In this document: positions 59,554-64,000 of the stretch, piece after piece | Numbering within the stretch: the first letter of the stretch is position 1 | Layout of the letters: each line of letters begins with the position of its first letter | Assembly (NCBI GenBank): GCA_035610365.1 | Contig: CM069435.1 | Coordinates: forward strand, 11,707,123-11,771,122 | Direction of reading: 5' to 3' | Source of the DNA: Aquatica leii | Lineage: Eukaryota; Arthropoda; Insecta; Coleoptera; Lampyridae | Length of the DNA stretch: 64,000 nt | Notes under the pieces: generated by a model | The model's input: the letters and a program-made list of their open reading frames with translations, nothing else | Told to the model about the DNA's origin: nothing | The model's database searches: none | Program-made: the position numbers and the translations under genes

Positions 59554-62500
59554 TTATAAATGTTTCTGGTGCTGGATGGATCTGCTCATTTGTGGTTTAG
59601 TTATGATTGCCATGTTTGCGTTGGTTGCTAGTACTTTAGTTTCATTCTTATTTGTGTCGGTAGTCGACTGATTTTCTGGTAATACTGGTACAGGAATTAT
59701 GTTGTGGATACTTCGTTTAGAGGTGTTCCCATCTGGTTTCTTGAGTGTGACGACTCGGAGGGTACCATCTTTGGCTGGGCGGGCTTCTGCAATTCGAGCT
59801 AACGACCAACGACTTGGATTTATAGTATCTTCTTTTGATAGCACTAGATCTCCCATTTTTAAGTTGTCTTGGCGGGTTTTCCATTTATATCTTTGTTGAA
59901 ATCGATTGAGGTAATCTGAAGACCAGGCGTTTCCAGAAGTCCTTCTTCATCTTCTGGACTATCTGCCAACTTAAGGATATATTTGTATTGATGATATTTG
60001 TTACAGGATTGGCTGGAGATACAATTGCTCTTCCAATAAGGAAGTGTCCTGGTGTTAGGACGTCTATATCATCGACGTTGTTGGTTAATGAACACAATGG
60101 TCTTGAGTTTAGGCAGGCTTCTATTTGGTGTTGTAGTGTTGTTAGTTCTTCATAAGTTAACGTTGAGTTTCTAATTATGCGTTTAAAATAATACTTCATT
60201 GATTTAAATTCTTCGAAATGAGGAGCTGCCGGGGAAATAAAATGCCATTGAGTTGATTGATTGATTTATGATGTTGAAGACTTCTTTTTCCAAAAATTTA
60301 CTAGCACCGATAAAATTAGTACCATTGTCGTTGTACATATGAGCACATCGACCTCTTCTAGCGGTAAATCTTCGAAATGCTGCCAGGAATGCGTCCGTAG
60401 TCATATCGCTTACGACTTCTAAGTGGATGGCCTTTGTTGAGAGGCACACAAAAATGGCTATGTAACCTTTGTATGATTTATATCCTCTCCCTTTGCTTGT
60501 TCTTCTTGGGATGGGCCCAGCATAGTCTACTACAGAATGAAGAAATTGTGGTGATGGTGTAACTCTATGAGCGGGCAAGTGTCCCATTATTTGATTTCCC
60601 GTCTGGGCCTTGTAGCGAATGCATTTGATGCATTTGTTAATGATAGAACGAACTGTTTTCTTCCCATTAATTATCCAAAATTTTCTTCGAACGTAAGCTA
60701 GTGTAGCTTGGTTTCCGCCATGTACTGTTTGTAGATGAGCGTCCTGGACTATTAGTTATGACAGATGACAGTGGGACGGCAGTACAATTAGGTGCTTTTG
60801 TTCATATGGAAGTGGAGAATTACTTAATCTCCCCCCTACTCTAATAATTTCGTTGTTGTCGATGAATGGATCCAGGTTAAAAATGTTATTTTTCTCAAGC
60901 GGTTTTTTCAATTGCAATGTCCTGAGTTCTCTATGCATTATTTTTTGTTGAGTTTGTTTGACCAGTTGTAGTAGTGTGGCATCCAATTCTTGAACCAAAA
61001 GACGTCCAGTTTGTTTTGGCCATGTTTTAGCGTGGTTGATGAATCTTCTGCAATAAGACATAACTCGAACCATTCTTGTTAACAATGAAAATTTTGTGAT
61101 AATTAGATTTCCTAGGGAATGTACGGCAATATTGTAACAGAACTTGATTTCTTTTTTTGTTTGGAACGATTGAGCTAGTTTGGGTCATTGGACCTCGTTT
61201 AGCAGCCAGCCAGTTTTTTATCTTGCTATTGTCCATTCTTCGGGATATCATATCCGCCGGGTTTTCTTCTGAAGGTACGTGTTGCCAACATTGAGAGGGT
61301 AATAGATTGTTTATTTCTGCGACTCAATTGGCTATAAATGTTTTCCATCTGGATGCTTCTCCTTTGATCGAAGCTAAGGTTATGATTGAATCGGTTCATG
61401 CATAGACTGATGTTTTCTGAATATCCAAGGCAGTGATGGTCCTCTTCATTAATTTGGCAAGTAACACAGTGGCACACAACTCTAGTCTTGAAATTGTTGT
61501 TTTTGCTTTAACTGGGGCAACCTTACATTTTGCTGCTAGGAGTGTGGTGGTAACTTCTGCTGTTTTGTTGATGGTTCTAGCATATATTACAGCGCCATAT
61601 TCTCTTTCTGAGGCATCACAGAAACCATGTAATTGTATATCCATGACATTGATGTACTTTATCCATCGTGGTACCCCCTAATGTCTTCTATACATATAAG
61701 TTGGTCGTTGAAGTTGATACACTTCGCTTTAATATCTTCAGGAACAGGTTGGTACCAATTTAAATCTGCTACCCAGACTTCTTGGATTAATAATTTGGCC
61801 TTTATTATCACCGGAGTCAAACGTCCCAATGGGTCGAATAATTTAGCAATTTGTGATAATACGATTCGTTTTGAAATGATGAGTTGTGCTTATTTTGAAA
61901 CAAAAATTGTCTTCAGTCGGTGCCCAATGAATTCCTAAAGATTTCCGCGTTTTGTCTTCGTTCATTTCCAATGAAGCTTGATCCTTCATTTCTTCAGTTA
62001 ATGCTTCTAGTAATTGAGGGTTATTATTGGACCATTTGCGTAAAGTGAATCCTTCTTTTAGCAATTTAGTGATTTCAGATTGTAACTGAATGGCCTCTTC
62101 AATGTTATCCGCTCCAGACAAAACATCGTCGACATAAAAGTCTTTCATGGTGGCTTTAGATGCTTTTGGGTATGATACTTTTTCGTCTTTAGCCAATTGC
62201 TGAAGAGTTTTTATTGCAAAAAATGGTCGAATACGTGATAGTCGTGAGGCAAATTTCTTGTATTGTTGTGAATTGGTCAAACCTCCACAAGATCCGGTGG
62301 AATTTTTGGTCTTCTTCAGATATTTTAATTTGACGGTACATTTTCTTAATATTGGCGCTGAACGCAATTTGATGCTTTCTCCAACGTAGTAGCATGTCGG
62401 AGAGTTCTTGTTGTTCGTTGATGAGTCATTGGATGAGTTGGATGATGCGTCAAATACTACTCTTAGTTTTGTAGTGGTACTTGACTCTTAAAATTGGTTG

Positions 62501-63580
62501 ATGTGGAATGTAGTATTTTCCTTTGTCTAGTAGATAGCGTGGAACTTCTTTCATGTGGCCGAGGTTTAAATATTCTTACATAAATTCGTGGTATGAGACT
62601 GCCAACTTGTTATCCTTTTGTAACCTTTTCTCGAGTTGTAGTAATCCTGCAATGGCTTTAGTTTTGAAATATCCTAATTCAGGTGCGAATTCTTCTTTCA
62701 ATGCTATTTGGACTGTATAACTTCCATCGGAGTTTCTTTTAGTCGTCTCTGTGTAATGTTTTTCATATGCTGCGTCGTCTGGAGAAATGATTTTTTTCAT
62801 TGACACTTCTTCGAGATTCCAAAACTTTGTTAACTATTGACTTCTTCGGTGCGGCTAATCATGCTGATAATTTCGATATCATCGTCTTGATGTTCTTTTG
62901 CAATTCCTGATAATATCTAACCTAGTTCCGTCTGTTGACCCAGTAACCCATCTTTTGTTTTCTCAATGCCATGCTGAATTATTTTTCCAAATTCTTCGGC
63001 CCCCAGGATGGCATCAATTGGGCCGGGTTAGTTGTAAGTAGGATGTGCAAGAACGTAGTTGTGTAGTTGATTCGAGCTGGTGTATTCTATCTCAGAGCTT
63101 GGTAACGATTGTGTTATTCTTGACATCACCAGAAACTTGACAGGTAGTATGAAGTTGCTTGGAAAACGCGGGTGTACCTCAGCTTAAATTTTTGTGGTTG
63201 CTATTTTTGGATCTTCTGCTCCCAGACCTGTTATTTCGGCTCTTATCTTCTCTCTTGGTAGCCCCAATGATTGCGCTACTCTTTTTGTCAGGAATGATGA
63301 TTGCGATCCGGAATCAATCAGTACTCGTACATATTCCATGGTTCCTGTTGCTGATTTAATTAGTACAAGGGCAGTGGCCAAAATTGTAGTTTGGTCTTGT
63401 CTTCCAAGATGACTGGTAATAAGAGTCGCTTTTTCTTGCAAATTTTGGCTTGATATCTTGTTTGAATATTTGGAGGTTGTGTTTCCATTATATGGTTTTG
63501 AATTGGCTTGTCTTTCTTTGTGTAACATTGTATGATGCTGTTGACCGCACTGGAGGCACCGGAATTGACGAAATATACCA
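59554..63580 (-). pseudogene. BEL/Pao pol relic
   Basis: From 63580 downward: a gag-end zinc knuckle (CLQCGQQHHTMLHKE), an aspartic protease (LIDSGSQSSFLTKRVAQSLG, about 63250-63310), reverse transcriptase (YYIPHQPILRVK region near 62490; SANIKKMYRQIKISEED near 62320; catalytic DFYVDDVLSG near 62115), RNase H (LHGFCDASEREYGAVIYART, near 61575-61635), integrase (VVDYAGPIPRRTSKGRGYK near 60480-60545 with the first Asp, YNDNGTNFIGA with the second, QIEACLNSRPL with the Glu), and the C-terminal domain typical of BEL (MGDLVLSKEDTINPSRWSLA, 59554-59856). Frameshifts and stops separate these blocks. Gag is missing upstream. Confidence 0.9.
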
Positions 63581-63584
63581 ACGT

Positions 63585-63967
63585 ACTGAACCGACCAAAT
63601 GCAAGATTCGAAAAATAGTATACATTCCATTGTATGGAAACAACTCTATATGGCCAACACCTGGATGTTTATTATCAGCAAATCCATCAAGATTGCGGTA
63701 ACATGCAGCGGGTTAAGAAAAGACGTTTTACTCAACAGTACAGGAGTCATTCAAATAACGGAGGATTGTATTATTAAGACCAAGCTAAATATATTAACAC
63801 CAAAAAGGGTGGAAACTGTTTCTGTTATCGCCAGTTATACCAAAGCGATCCCTCTTCCCCGGAATCTGATTTTGGAACATCGCAATTTCAAAGACATTCA
63901 GGAAGAAGCAGTGTTTACAGCCTCGGACAAATTGAGTAACCCAAAAGAAAAAGAAAACGCTTGCTAA
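63585..63967 (+). pseudogene. env-like fragment of a BEL-family element
   Basis: The plus-strand frame 63599-63967 resembles the C-terminal part of insect retroelement envelope proteins of the fusion-protein (F-like) type: a Trp/Phe pattern near the start (ANTWMFIISK), a spaced Cys pair (TCSGLRKDV ... EDCIIKTK), and a basic C-terminus. A frame change near 63640 is likely. No membrane anchor is clear. It stops 33 bases before the window edge and is followed by the family's pre-LTR sequence. It is on the opposite strand to the pol relic, with the junction near 63580. Confidence 0.5.
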
Positions 63968-64000
63968 CATTTGCTATTACGCTATATTTAGACTTCCGGT
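63958..64000 (+). repeat. pre-LTR end sequence of the env-bearing element
   Basis: Inverted match to 59437-59479 with two differences. By analogy the 3' LTR should start at the next base outside the window. Confidence 0.75.

Overview
This window looks like a piece of an AT-rich arthropod genome, most likely an insect, made almost entirely of transposable elements in various states of decay. The reason is the mix of families: Jockey-type and RTE-like LINEs, Ty3/Gypsy and BEL/Pao LTR elements (one with an env-like fragment), a Penelope-like element with GIY-YIG and hammerhead motifs, and piggyBac, hAT, Tc1 and mariner remnants. I find no convincing intact host protein gene, rRNA, tRNA or CRISPR array. 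Species cannot be named from this sequence.

Layout. 875-5187: a nearly complete Jockey-type LINE with a 12-bp target-site duplication (TSD). 6706-8577: a TA-flanked terminal-inverted-repeat element. 8603-10440: a Tc1 transposase relic split by a hAT derivative (9099-10152). 10627-12345: a DUF4817-type fragment and a piggyBac relic. 13000-15020: a reverse-strand LINE relic split by a piggyBac derivative. 15430-17340: a decayed reverse-strand Gypsy pol whose integrase end runs into a macrodomain-like tail. 17353-18830: about nine copies of a ~172-bp satellite. 19197-19457: a palindrome with hammerhead-like arms. 19886-25860: a Gypsy element with near-identical 1.01-kb LTRs and an AGCT TSD that has lost RT and RNase H in frame.

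28262-28644 and 51563-51984: two diverged copies of a module that looks like a heat-shock promoter plus leader. 29022-35540: mariner, ZMYM-type hAT, a second mariner with a candidate solo LTR, and DUF4817-type relics. 35905-42110: a reverse-strand RTE-like LINE interrupted by a GC-rich Jockey-type LINE (about 37855-41700). 45589-49485: a BEL-type LTR expanded by a 2.58-kb segment between 129-bp direct repeats. 51985-54710: the Penelope-like element, inserted in the second heat-shock-like module with a 12-bp TSD. 57185-57647: a CGBP1/hAT-like N-terminal fragment. 57855-63580: a reverse-strand BEL/Pao pol relic with its LTR, abutting an env-like fragment on the opposite strand that ends at the window edge.

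The elements are nested: PLE in the heat-shock-like module, Jockey in LINE, hAT in Tc1, piggyBac in LINE. This gives a relative order of insertion. The points most worth attention are the heat-shock-like modules, the RT-less but recently inserted Gypsy element, the Gypsy-macrodomain junction, and the hammerhead motifs in inverted pairs.
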